Origin: CAZUGA01 sp964626505
GTDB taxonomy: Bacteria > Pseudomonadota > Gammaproteobacteria > Methylococcales > UBA1147
NCBI GenBank assembly: GCA_964626505.1
Contig: CAZVFR010000092.1
Coordinates: 1 to 12,496 of the forward strand
DNA length: 12,496 nt
Direction of reading: 5' to 3'
Shown here: positions 6,745 through 12,496 of the stretch, one piece after another
Position numbering within the stretch: position 1 is the first letter of the stretch
Layout: every line of letters begins with the position of its first letter
The notes under the pieces: generated by a model
What the model was told of the DNA's origin: nothing
Database searches by the model: none
What the model saw: the letters and a program-made list of their open reading frames with translations, nothing else
Position numbers and translations under genes: made by a program

Positions 6745-7389
6745 ATGTCTTCTATTGCCGTAATTGACTACGGAATGGGAAATCTACATTCCATTTCCAA
6801 AGCCCTGCAACATGTCGCGCCGGGTGTCGAAGTTTGTATTACTTCGGATCCCGTTAAAATTCACCAAGCTGATCGGGTCGTATTCCCCGGTGTGGGAGCG
6901 ATAGGCGATTGTATGGCTGCATTGTGCCGCTTGAATTTATCTGATGTCATATTGCAGGTGGCTCAAGATAAACCGTTCTTGGGTATTTGCTTGGGTTTGC
7001 AGGCTTTGTTGGATCACAGTGAAGAAAACGAAACGACTCCTTGTCTGGGTGTGTTTCCGGGTGCTGTGGTACATTTTGACAAGGATTTGGTGGATAGCGA
7101 AGAGCGGGTCTTAAAAATTCCGCATATGGGATGGAACAGCGTGAGGCAGGGATTTGATCATCCCTTGTGGGTGAATATTCCGCAGCAAACGCGGTTTTAT
7201 TTTGTGCATAGCTATTATGCGCAACCTACCGAATTGCGACATGTCGCGGCAACCGCGGATTACCCGAGTCCATTTGCTTGCGCATTGGCTCACGACAATA
7301 TCTTTGCGGTTCAGTTTCACCCGGAGAAAAGCCAAACTGCTGGATTGCAGTTATTGAATAATTTTATAGCTTGGGACGGAGCTCGTTGA
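6745..7389 (+). CDS. hisH: Imidazole glycerol phosphate synthase, glutaminase subunit HisH
   Basis: HisH hydrolyses glutamine and channels ammonia to HisF, forming the IGP synthase heterodimer. The 214 residues match a class I glutamine amidotransferase of normal size. The N-terminus is IAVIDYGMGNLHSI, the oxyanion region VVFPGVGAIGD lies at about 45-55, the nucleophile Cys82 sits in GICLGLQ, and His192 and Glu194 in QFHPEKS complete the triad. HMGWNSV (127-133) and YFVHSYY (152-158) are HisH signatures. The ATG has no clear Shine-Dalgarno. A small hairpin (TCGATG-GTTTT-CATCGA, about 6717-6733) lies just upstream and might affect initiation. hisA follows after 34 bases, so this is the first gene of the tight his block. 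Confidence 0.97.
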   Translation: MSSIAVIDYGMGNLHSISKALQHVAPGVEVCITSDPVKIHQADRVVFPGVGAIGDCMAALCRLNLSDVILQVAQDKPFLGICLGLQALLDHSEENETTPCLGVFPGAVVHFDKDLVDSEERVLKIPHMGWNSVRQGFDHPLWVNIPQQTRFYFVHSYYAQPTELRHVAATADYPSPFACALAHDNIFAVQFHPEKSQTAGLQLLNNFIAWDGAR

Positions 7390-7423
7390 TGGTTTTGGTA
7401 GTACGTTAAACTGAGGTTTAGTG

Positions 7424-8155
7424 ATGTTATTGATTCCGGCGATTGATTTAAAAGATGGAAAGTGTGTGCGGCTACGTCAGGGGCGCATGGATGACGACAC
7501 GGTTTTTTCTGACGACCCCGTCGCGATGGCTGCCCGGTGGGTTGGCTTAGGAGCTAAGCGTTTACACTTGGTTGATTTGGATGGCGCGTTTGCCGGACGG
7601 CCGCGCAATGCGGAAATTATTCACAAGATTGCCGACGCTTACCCGGATGTGCCCATACAAGTGGGTGGCGGAATTCGTGACGAAGACACGGTTCAGGGAT
7701 ACCTAAACGCCGGAGTTAGTTACGTGATCATCGGCACTAGGGCGGTCAGCGAGCCGCATTTTGTAAGCGATCTAGGTGCGGAATTTCCCGGGCATATTAT
7801 CGTCGGTTTGGATGCTAAAGACGGCAAGGTTGCAATCGACGGTTGGTCGAAGTTGTCGCGACATGATGTTATAGATATGGCACAGAAATTCGAACAGGAC
7901 GGCGTTGAAGCTATCATATACACAGATATTTCCAGGGATGGCATGATGGACGGTGTGAACGTCAATGCAACCGTAAAGTTGGCCGCCGCGATTCATATCC
8001 CAGTTATCGCGTCCGGTGGTATTAGGGATTTAAACGATATACGCGCTCTAGGCGAGGTCGTAGACGAGGGCATTATGGGTGCTATTACCGGGCGTGCGAT
8101 TTACGAAGGAACGCTGGATTTTGCTGAAGCAGCCAAACTGGCCGAAACGTATTAA
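7424..8155 (+). CDS. hisA: ProFAR isomerase HisA
   Basis: HisA converts 5'-ProFAR to PRFAR by an Amadori rearrangement on a (beta/alpha)8 barrel. The 243 residues begin MLLIPAIDLKDGKCVRL with catalytic Asp8. The second catalytic aspartate is Asp130 in IIVGLDAKDG. Phosphate-binding elements are GGGIR (81-85), TDISRDG (168-174) and ASGGI (196-200). The GTG at 7421 directly precedes the ATG at 7424. I chose ATG because GAGG (7413-7416) then has a seven-base spacer and the family starts with MLLIPAIDL. Downstream, a 70-base gap with a stem-loop separates it from hisF. Confidence 0.97.
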   Translation: MLLIPAIDLKDGKCVRLRQGRMDDDTVFSDDPVAMAARWVGLGAKRLHLVDLDGAFAGRPRNAEIIHKIADAYPDVPIQVGGGIRDEDTVQGYLNAGVSYVIIGTRAVSEPHFVSDLGAEFPGHIIVGLDAKDGKVAIDGWSKLSRHDVIDMAQKFEQDGVEAIIYTDISRDGMMDGVNVNATVKLAAAIHIPVIASGGIRDLNDIRALGEVVDEGIMGAITGRAIYEGTLDFAEAAKLAETY

Positions 8156-8160
8156 CCGAC

Positions 8161-8208
8161 AGGTATTCGCTTACAGACTTGCGAATTTAACCTGGTTTTA
8201 TTTCTTTT
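8161..8208 (+). promoter_or_regulatory. Stem-loop with T-rich tail between hisA and hisF
   Basis: AGGT-ATTCGC (8161-8170) pairs with GCGAAT-TTA-ACCT (8181-8193) around a 10-base loop, and GGTTTTATTTCTTTT follows. The stem is 10 bp with a small internal bulge and low G+C. It could be a weak terminator, an attenuating element or an mRNA-stabilising hairpin inside the operon. Confidence 0.3.
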
Positions 8209-8225
8209 GTCATTCATTGTGAACG

Positions 8226-8999
8226 ATGAGTCTTGCTAAACGGATAATACCGTGTTTGGATGTCGATAATGGGCGCGTAGTAAAAGGTGTCAAGTTTGTG
8301 GATATCCGCGATGCCGGCGACCCGGTAGAGGTTGCGCGCCGCTACGATGCTGAGGGTGCAGATGAGTTAACCTTTCTGGACATTACCGCGAGCTCGGACG
8401 ATAGGGCAACGATGGTGCACGTAGTCGAACAAGTGGCGGGTGAAGTTTTTATTCCGCTGACAGTTGGCGGAGGTATTAGAACTCTGGAAGACATACGGCG
8501 GATGTTAAACGCGGGTGCCGATAAAGTGGGCATTAATACTGCCGCGGTCTTCAACCCGACTTTTGTCAAAGACGCGGCTGAACGCTTCGGCTCTCAATGT
8601 ATCGTGGTAGCGATAGATGCCAAACAAATGGGTACGGGTTCGGATCAATCCCATTGGGAGATCTTTACCCATGGCGGACGCAAATCGACCGGACTTGATG
8701 CGGTGGAGTGGGCTCGAAAGATGGTTGACTATGGTGCTGGAGAGATTTTGTTGACGAGCATGGATCGCGACGGTACCCGCGAGGGTTTCGATCTTAAACT
8801 CACTCGGGCAATCAGTGAAGCGGTTGCGGTACCGGTGATTGCATCCGGGGGTGTGGGATGTTTGGATCATCTCGCGGATGGCGTTTTATTCGGCAAGGCG
8901 GACGCGGTGTTGGCCGCGAGTATTTTCCATTTCGGCGAGTACACTATCGGACAGGCAAAAGAGCATTTAATGGCTAAGGGGATAGAGGTGAGATTGTGA
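8226..8999 (+). CDS. hisF: Imidazole glycerol phosphate synthase, cyclase subunit HisF
   Basis: HisF uses ammonia from HisH to turn PRFAR into IGP and AICAR. The 257 residues form a (beta/alpha)8 barrel related to HisA. The catalytic aspartates are Asp12 in IIPCLDVDNGRVVKG and Asp131 in VVAIDAK. Also visible are FLDITAS (50-56), the phosphate site GGGIR (81-85), SMDRDGTREG and IASGGVG. The length is normal. Its stop overlaps the hisI start by four bases (GTGA), indicating translational coupling. Confidence 0.97.
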   Translation: MSLAKRIIPCLDVDNGRVVKGVKFVDIRDAGDPVEVARRYDAEGADELTFLDITASSDDRATMVHVVEQVAGEVFIPLTVGGGIRTLEDIRRMLNAGADKVGINTAAVFNPTFVKDAAERFGSQCIVVAIDAKQMGTGSDQSHWEIFTHGGRKSTGLDAVEWARKMVDYGAGEILLTSMDRDGTREGFDLKLTRAISEAVAVPVIASGGVGCLDHLADGVLFGKADAVLAASIFHFGEYTIGQAKEHLMAKGIEVRL

Positions 9000-9394
9000 A
9001 GGCGGACGCTTGGTTGCAAGAAATAAAATGGTCAAGCGACGGTTTGGTTCCGGTTATTGTTCAGGAAGCGGATAGCGGTCAAGTTTTGATGTTTGCGTGG
9101 ATGAATCGCGAGGCTTTGGCGCTGAGCCAGGACGAAGGTTACGCGGTTTTTTGGTCGAGATCGAGAAAAAAACTATGGCGCAAAGGTGAAGAATCCGGGC
9201 ATCGGCAGAAGCTTGTCGAGATTCGACTGGATTGTGATGAAGACGTGTTGCTCATGACTGTTCAGCAAATCGGTGGTATTGCATGCCATACAGGACGCCA
9301 CCATTGTTTTTACCGCAAGCTTCAAGATGGCAAATGGGCCGAGGTCGAAGCGGTGCTGAAAGACCCGGAATTGATTTATGGGCAGAAGTCATGA
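8996..9394 (+). CDS. hisI: Phosphoribosyl-AMP cyclohydrolase HisI
   Basis: HisI opens the adenine ring of PR-AMP, a Zn- and Mg-dependent step. The protein has 132 residues and is monofunctional, unlike the HisI-HisE fusion of enterics. Family motifs are MFAWMNREAL (32-41), WSRSRKKLWRKGEESGH (53-69), the metal-binding DCDED (79-83) and GIACHTGRHHCF (94-105) with Cys97 and Cys104. The GTG start overlaps the hisF stop and is preceded by GAGGTGA. Its own stop overlaps the ATG of hisE. Confidence 0.97.
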   Translation: MKADAWLQEIKWSSDGLVPVIVQEADSGQVLMFAWMNREALALSQDEGYAVFWSRSRKKLWRKGEESGHRQKLVEIRLDCDEDVLLMTVQQIGGIACHTGRHHCFYRKLQDGKWAEVEAVLKDPELIYGQKS

Positions 9395-9708
9395 GCTGCG
9401 TGCTGAACGAAATCGCGCAGGTTTTGGAACAGCGTAAAGGTGCCGATCCGGAAAGTTCGTATGTAGCCGGACTGTATGCCAAAGGTTTGGACACAATTCT
9501 GAAAAAAATCGGCGAGGAAGCGACCGAAACGGTAATTGCGGGAAAACAAGGTGACCGGGATCAGATTGTGTATGAAACCGCCGATCTATGGTTTCACTGC
9601 CTGGTTCTGCTAGCGAGCCAGGGTCTAGGCCCTGACGATGTGCTGCAAGAACTGCAACGACGTTTTGGATTATCGGGCCTGGAGGAAAAAGCCAATCGAT
9701 CCTCTTAA
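9391..9708 (+). CDS. hisE: Phosphoribosyl-ATP pyrophosphatase HisE
   Basis: HisE hydrolyses PR-ATP to PR-AMP, the step before HisI. The 105 residues are a normal length for this all-alpha MazG-like family. The signatures KGADPESSYVAGL, KKIGEEATETVIAGK and the helix YETADLWFHCLVLL are present. A longer in-frame opening reaches back to 9283, but it lies inside hisI. ATG at 9391 in the ATGA overlap with the hisI stop is the natural start. It is the last his gene here. In related genomes tatA usually follows at once; here 1.28 kb of other DNA intervenes. Confidence 0.96.
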   Translation: MSCVLNEIAQVLEQRKGADPESSYVAGLYAKGLDTILKKIGEEATETVIAGKQGDRDQIVYETADLWFHCLVLLASQGLGPDDVLQELQRRFGLSGLEEKANRSS

Positions 9709-9822
9709 AGTACGGAGGGTTTTATGGCATATTTCATATAAGAAATACCAACAGTCGGATGGAATCGCCGGTTATGCGTAACTGATACAACTGATCACAA
9801 ACAATTGCGCCGCATTATCTGT
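9709..9822. other. Short spacer after hisE with an orphan ribosome site
   Basis: GGAGGG (9714-9719) and an ATG four bases later (9724) open only a five-codon frame (MAYFI, stop at 9739-9741). The rest shows no gene or terminator. No toxin gene follows the antitoxin on the minus strand, where it would be expected. Confidence 0.5.
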
Positions 9823-10074
9823 TCAATCAATTATCCCTAACTGTTTCGCCAAATCATCCGGCCACTCATCGAAGTCTTCGGCTAACTGAATCTGTCCCGA
9901 GAATAAGCCAAGTCTTCGATGTGCCATTTCGGGTTCGAAACGGGTAATTTTGACAACTGGTTTGCCCATTTTAGTCACTATAATCTCTTCTCCCTGCACG
10001 GCACGCTCAACAACATCCGAAAATTTTGCTTTGGCTTCAGTTAAGTTTAGTGTTGTGGTCATTAGGATACCCAT
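9823..10074 (-). CDS. Phd/YefM-family type II antitoxin, apparently without its toxin
   Basis: The 83-residue protein matches the Phd/YefM antitoxin fold. The N-terminal DNA-binding part reads LNLTEAKAKFSDVVERAVQG, followed by EEIIVTKMGKPVVKITRFEP, the typical beta-strand hallmark, and an acidic tail (EDFDEWPDDLAKQLGI) of the kind that binds a toxin. Such antitoxins neutralise PIN-domain (VapC) or RelE-type toxins and autorepress. ATG at 10072-10074 gives MGILMTTTLN; the in-frame ATG at 10060-10062 gives MTTTLNLTEAK, the more family-like start, and either is possible. The toxin normally follows directly, but the 114 bases downstream contain no such frame. The gene lies opposite to the his/tat genes in a region of debris. 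Confidence 0.85.
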   Translation of the reverse strand: MGILMTTTLNLTEAKAKFSDVVERAVQGEEIIVTKMGKPVVKITRFEPEMAHRRLGLFSGQIQLAEDFDEWPDDLAKQLGIID

Positions 10075-10119
10075 ATCTAGTCCGATCTGGTTTAACTATA
10101 TTAAAGCCTGTTGAAAAAT

Positions 10120-10287
10120 TCAACTTTGCCGATATTTCTCTGATGCAGCTTTTAAGACATCACCGCCAGCCTTGGTATCATGTAGATTGGTCGCATAGAC
10201 AATGATCTGTATGAGGTTACCCAACGTATCTACCACGATATGCCGCTTGCGCCCTTTGGTTTTCTTGCCTCCGTCAACGAGGCGTTG
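10120..10287 (-). pseudogene. IS5/IS4-type DDE transposase fragment
   Basis: The minus-strand frame reads LVDGGKKTKGRKRHIVVDTL followed by GNLIQIIVYATNLHDTKAGG and VLKAASEKY. This is the central part of DDE transposases of the IS5-like group, between the first and second catalytic aspartates, so neither is included. Upstream of about 10287 the frame stays open but is not transposase-like. At the 3' end EKY is followed by RQS and a stop, where homologues continue. The piece is a remnant truncated at both ends and cannot be active. Confidence 0.75.
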
Positions 10288-10345
10288 CTTGCTAGTATGG
10301 CGCACGACCGGGAAGCGCTGCGGATCTTGCCGCCGTGTTGCGTGA

Positions 10346-10441
10346 AAAAGCGCAAGCCGTCTCGGTTCTTTTGCGCATCGTAGCCTAATTGCTGGTACGA
10401 TTAATAAGGCATTAAAGAAATTAGAAAAAAGGCAGTTATAA
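10346..10441 (+). pseudogene. C-terminal fragment of an unknown gene
   Basis: An open frame ending at TAA 10439-10441 reads SLIAGTINKALKKLEKRQL at its end, a plausible amphipathic helix. It has no start codon and opens right after a stop at 10343-10345. It directly precedes the GTG of the next small gene, in the same frame. It may be the tail of a gene cut by the transposase insertion. I do not recognise it, and it may be chance. Confidence 0.3.
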
Positions 10442-10626
10442 GTGGCAGACTGGAAGGACATGCTTGTTGACGTACTGCGTCTAACTGATGAGGTAAAACG
10501 CATGAATAGAGAGTTAGAGCGTGTTGAATCTACACTATTGGGCGTTGATATAAACGCGTGGTGAGACTTGAAACAATGGTTGAAATTGCACAGGCACAAA
10601 GCAGTGCTAAGAAACTCGATCATTGA
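10442..10626 (+). pseudogene. Small coiled-coil protein gene with a 2-base frameshift
   Basis: From GTG at 10442 (AGG nine bases upstream) a 40-codon frame reads VADWKDMLVDVLRLTDEVKR, continues MNRELERVESTLLGVD and ends INAW at 10562-10564. Removing the duplicated TA at about 10549-10552 (GATATAAACG to GATAAACG) restores K-RVVRLETMVEIAQ and a stop at 10624-10626, giving 60 residues. The restored protein has an unbroken heptad pattern across the join (V18, M21, L25, V28, L32, V35, V39, L42, V46, A49), strong evidence that the shift is a mutation. The product would be a small coiled-coil protein of unknown function. Confidence 0.5.
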
Positions 10627-10989
10627 GACAACGAAAAAGATGACGGAGGCTGGCTAACGGGGTAGCAACCTGTTCATTCCTTTCTCGCTTTGACAACCGA
10701 TAATATCGGCAAAGTTATCGGAGATCCAATTGATCAAAAAGCGTAAAATGTGCCTTATTATCCGGTCGAAAGGGCGAGAAACGTCGACCAGTCCCGGTCA
10801 CCCGGCCCAGGAGATTCCTTGGTCTGAATTGGACCAAGCATGTGCCAAGCACGACAGGCCTGTCGAGGTAGGCCCACCAGGTCGATTCGGTTGACATTGG
10901 GGCTGCTGCTGAAACAGCTGTAATATCTCAGCGATGCAAAGCGGGTGGCTTTCAGTGCCGGCTAATCAATTGAACGATGGAGAGAGACT
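10627..10989. other. Region upstream of tatA: hairpins, fragments, no firm gene
   Basis: A plus-strand frame at 10666-10743 ends in TDNIGKVIGDPIDQKA and looks like a gene tail I cannot name. A 48-codon frame at 10748-10894 (MCLIIRSKGRE start) has no ribosome site and may be chance. Structures include CCGATAA/TTATCGG (10697-10721), CTTGGTC/GACCAAG (10818-10838) and a perfect palindrome CGACAGGCCTGTCG (10852-10865). TTGACA at 10891-10896 is a consensus -35, but the nearest -10-like TAATAT (10921-10926) is 24 bases away, too far for a standard promoter. Confidence 0.5.
10702..10716 (+). repeat. 15-base inverted repeat partner of 10122-10136
   Basis: AATATCGGCAAAGTT here equals the reverse complement of 10122-10136, which covers the truncated end of the transposase fragment. 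The two copies bound about 595 bases of debris. Here it also sits inside a 7-bp stem (CCGATAA/TTATCGG). Confidence 0.5.
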
Positions 10990-11220
10990 ATGGGACCTAG
11001 TATTTGGCAGTTATTGATTGTATTGGTGATTGTGCTGTTGCTGTTTGGAACGAAGCGCATGCGGAATCTTGGTTCGGATCTGGGCGCGGCCATCAAAGGA
11101 TTCCGCAAAGCTGTCAATGACGGCGAGCAAGATAAAGAATCGCAAGCAAAAACAGAGCTGGAAGATGGCGGACAAACCATCGATGTGGAAGTTACGTCCA
11201 AAGAAAAAGAAAAGACCTAA
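10990..11220 (+). CDS. tatA: Sec-independent protein translocase subunit TatA
   Basis: TatA polymerises to form the transport site of the twin-arginine translocase, which exports folded proteins across the inner membrane. The 76 residues show the classic layout: the start MGPSIWQLLIVLVIVLLLFG forms the membrane helix (about 4-20), then FGTKRMRNLGSDLG hinge and amphipathic helix, AAIKGFRKA with the conserved Phe39, and a charged tail. GGAGAG lies about eight bases before the ATG. tatB follows after 46 bases. Overlapping specificity with TatE exists in the family, but the tatABC context favours tatA. Confidence 0.96.
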   Translation: MGPSIWQLLIVLVIVLLLFGTKRMRNLGSDLGAAIKGFRKAVNDGEQDKESQAKTELEDGGQTIDVEVTSKEKEKT

Positions 11221-11266
11221 TCGGCGTCGACAAATTATCGTTCGAGTTTATTCACGTTAAATTGCT

Positions 11267-11590
11267 ATGTTCGATATAGGATTTTGGGAGCTCACATTGG
11301 TTGGTCTTGTGTCACTGATTGTGATTGGGCCGAAACGATTGCCGGGCGTGGTTAGGGTGGTTGGGTTTTGGGTGGGCAAAGCACGGCGTACGGTGGACTC
11401 GGTAAAGCGGGACCTCAAGGAGGAATTGTATGCTGAAGATCTGCGACAGACGCTGGCTAAACAATCTCCCGTTGAAGCAATTCGCGGCATGATTGACGAA
11501 ACCCACAGAGCAATCGAAGATATTTCCGCAGTGGAGCGGGATGCTGCGGATTCGGCCGATCATAAATCGAAGTCCGAACACGATTCTTAA
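11267..11590 (+). CDS. tatB: Sec-independent protein translocase subunit TatB
   Basis: TatB forms the substrate-receptor complex with TatC. The 107 residues start MFDIGFWELTLVGLVSLIVI with the conserved Glu8 in the membrane helix, then the G21-P22 hinge (GPKRLPGVVR), a long amphipathic helix (about 25-75) and a polar C-terminus. The length is short to normal for the family. No strong Shine-Dalgarno precedes the ATG, so coupling to tatA is possible. tatC begins 13 bases after its stop. Confidence 0.95.
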   Translation: MFDIGFWELTLVGLVSLIVIGPKRLPGVVRVVGFWVGKARRTVDSVKRDLKEELYAEDLRQTLAKQSPVEAIRGMIDETHRAIEDISAVERDAADSADHKSKSEHDS

Positions 11591-11603
11591 AGTTTCCGCG
11601 TGT

Positions 11604-12395
11604 ATGGGAAAAGCCGATCTACCGACGGAGATGGATACTGAGCAGCCGCTGATTTCTCATTTGGTGGAGCTGCGTAGCCGTCTATTGAAAGCGGTGCTCG
11701 CTGTATTACTGGTTTTTCTGGGATTGGCGCCGTTCGCAAACGAAATTTACGCGTATTTGGCCGGACCGCTTACAGTCCATCTACCCGAGAACACTTCGAT
11801 GATCGCGATCGATGTGGCTTCGCCTTTCCTCACACCGTTCAAATTGGTTTTGGTGTTATCCATATTTGCGTCGGTGCCCATAATACTCTACCAAATGTGG
11901 GCCTTTGTAGCGCCGGGACTGTACCGGCACGAGCGGCGAATGATCCTGCCTCTGCTGATTGCGAGCAGCTTGCTATTCTACTTGGGTATGGCATTCGCCT
12001 ATTTTGTGGTATTCCCGTTGGTTTTCGGTTTTCTCACTGCCGCGGCACCGGAAGGTGTGACGGTAATGACTGATATTGCAAAATATCTGGATTTTATCTT
12101 GACGCTGTTTTTTGCGTTCGGGGTGGCTTTTGAAGTGCCGATTGCGACCATCCTTTTGGTCTGGACGGGGGTTGTAACACCCAAATATTTAGCGGATAAA
12201 AGGCCTTATGTTATCGTTGCGGCATTTGTAATCGGCATGTTTTTAACGCCTCCGGATGCGATTTCACAAACTTTGCTTGCCGTACCGGTTTGGATGCTTT
12301 TCGAGATCGGGTTGGTATTTTCACGACTGTTTGTGCCGTCGAGGAGAGTTGCGAACGGCGAGGATGACGAGCCGGATCGCACAGACTCCGATTAA
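11604..12395 (+). CDS. tatC: Sec-independent protein translocase subunit TatC
   Basis: TatC is the six-helix membrane protein that recognises twin-arginine signal peptides. With the start at 11604 it has 263 residues. Key parts are HLVELRSR (19-26, Glu22), the first-loop FVAPGLYRHERR (101-112, Glu110), AFGVAFEVP (171-179, Glu177) and KRPY before helix 5. Membrane segments lie at about 26-45, 75-98, 113-141, 164-186, 200-217 and 219-240. The C-terminal tail is acidic. ATG at 11631 (MDTEQPLISHLVELR) is an equally family-like start, but its GGAG abuts the ATG with no spacer. The open frame reaches further back to 11493 inside tatB; that start is rejected. Confidence 0.95.
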   Translation: MGKADLPTEMDTEQPLISHLVELRSRLLKAVLAVLLVFLGLAPFANEIYAYLAGPLTVHLPENTSMIAIDVASPFLTPFKLVLVLSIFASVPIILYQMWAFVAPGLYRHERRMILPLLIASSLLFYLGMAFAYFVVFPLVFGFLTAAAPEGVTVMTDIAKYLDFILTLFFAFGVAFEVPIATILLVWTGVVTPKYLADKRPYVIVAAFVIGMFLTPPDAISQTLLAVPVWMLFEIGLVFSRLFVPSRRVANGEDDEPDRTDSD

Positions 12396-12422
12396 GGCGG
12401 ATTGCCTATTTATTGGACTTAA

Positions 12423-12457
12423 GCGTGCAACGCTCGTCCTTGAGCGTACGCGGTTTT
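12423..12457 (+). terminator. Possible terminator after tatC
   Basis: GCGT-GCA-ACGCTC (12423-12435), loop GTCCTT, then GAGCGT-ACGC (12442-12451) form a 10-bp stem with a three-base bulge, followed by GG and TTTT (12454-12457). It lies 27 bases after the tatC stop. The T-run is short, so termination strength is uncertain. Confidence 0.45.
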
Positions 12458-12496
12458 GAGTGGCTTTTGAACTAGAACAGCGTATAAATAAATGGC

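Noticed and set aside
9283..9390. Longer hisE start
   Set aside because: It overlaps conserved hisI coding sequence. The ATGA overlap at 9391 gives the normal HisE length.
10442..10626. Programmed frameshift in the small coiled-coil gene
   Set aside because: No slippery heptamer or downstream structure at the site; a simple TA duplication explains it better.
10891..10926. Standard promoter TTGACA / TAATAT before tatA
   Set aside because: The 24-base spacing is well outside the usual 16-18 range.
11493..11603. Upstream start for tatC inside tatB
   Set aside because: The extension is hydrophilic, overlaps tatB and has no counterpart in TatC. The family N-terminus begins near 11604-11631.
1..12496. 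CRISPR array, tRNA or rRNA genes
   Set aside because: No regularly spaced direct repeats and no recognisable tRNA or rRNA sequence on either strand.

Overview
The window reads as a chromosomal segment of a gammaproteobacterium. The order hisB-hisH-hisA-hisF-hisI-hisE followed by tatA-tatB-tatC, with hisI and hisE as separate genes and a monofunctional hisB, is the arrangement known from Pseudomonas-like gammaproteobacteria rather than from enterics. Protein wording (TypA, HisF, TatC) also fits that class. A methanotroph-like (Methylococcales) source is a guess from memory of similar proteins and repeats, not something shown here.

Layout. (1) 1-2736, minus strand: an OmpA-type lipoprotein gene followed by a large ExeA/GspA-like membrane ATPase. 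An assembly gap of 10 Ns (250-259) interrupts the ATPase gene. Beyond the gap, a different reading frame encodes ankyrin repeats that run off the window, so the true protein is probably ATPase, membrane anchor, then ankyrin tail. (2) 2955-4778, plus strand: typA/bipA, apparently with a TTG start. (3) 4779-5516: 738 bases with no convincing gene, holding hairpins and decayed repeat copies. (4) 5517-9708: six histidine-biosynthesis genes. They are split by a 630-base spacer between hisB and hisH that carries a palindromic, MITE-like element able to fold into a three-way-junction RNA. (5) 9709-10989: a 1.28-kb block of accessory debris wedged between hisE and tatA: an orphan Phd/YefM antitoxin, a transposase fragment, a frameshifted small coiled-coil gene and other fragments. 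(6) 10990-12395: tatABC with a possible terminator after tatC.

How the genes work together. HisI and HisE open and hydrolyse the early PR-ATP/PR-AMP intermediates, HisA isomerises the product, HisH/HisF form the glutamine-dependent IGP synthase, and HisB dehydrates IGP. hisG, hisD and hisC must lie elsewhere. TatABC is the twin-arginine translocase. TypA is a ribosome-associated GTPase. The ATPase and OmpA lipoprotein probably form an envelope module of unknown role.

The housekeeping genes look intact. The unusual content is in the spacers: the inverted-repeat element and its relatives around hisB, the debris before tatA, and the ankyrin-tailed ATPase.
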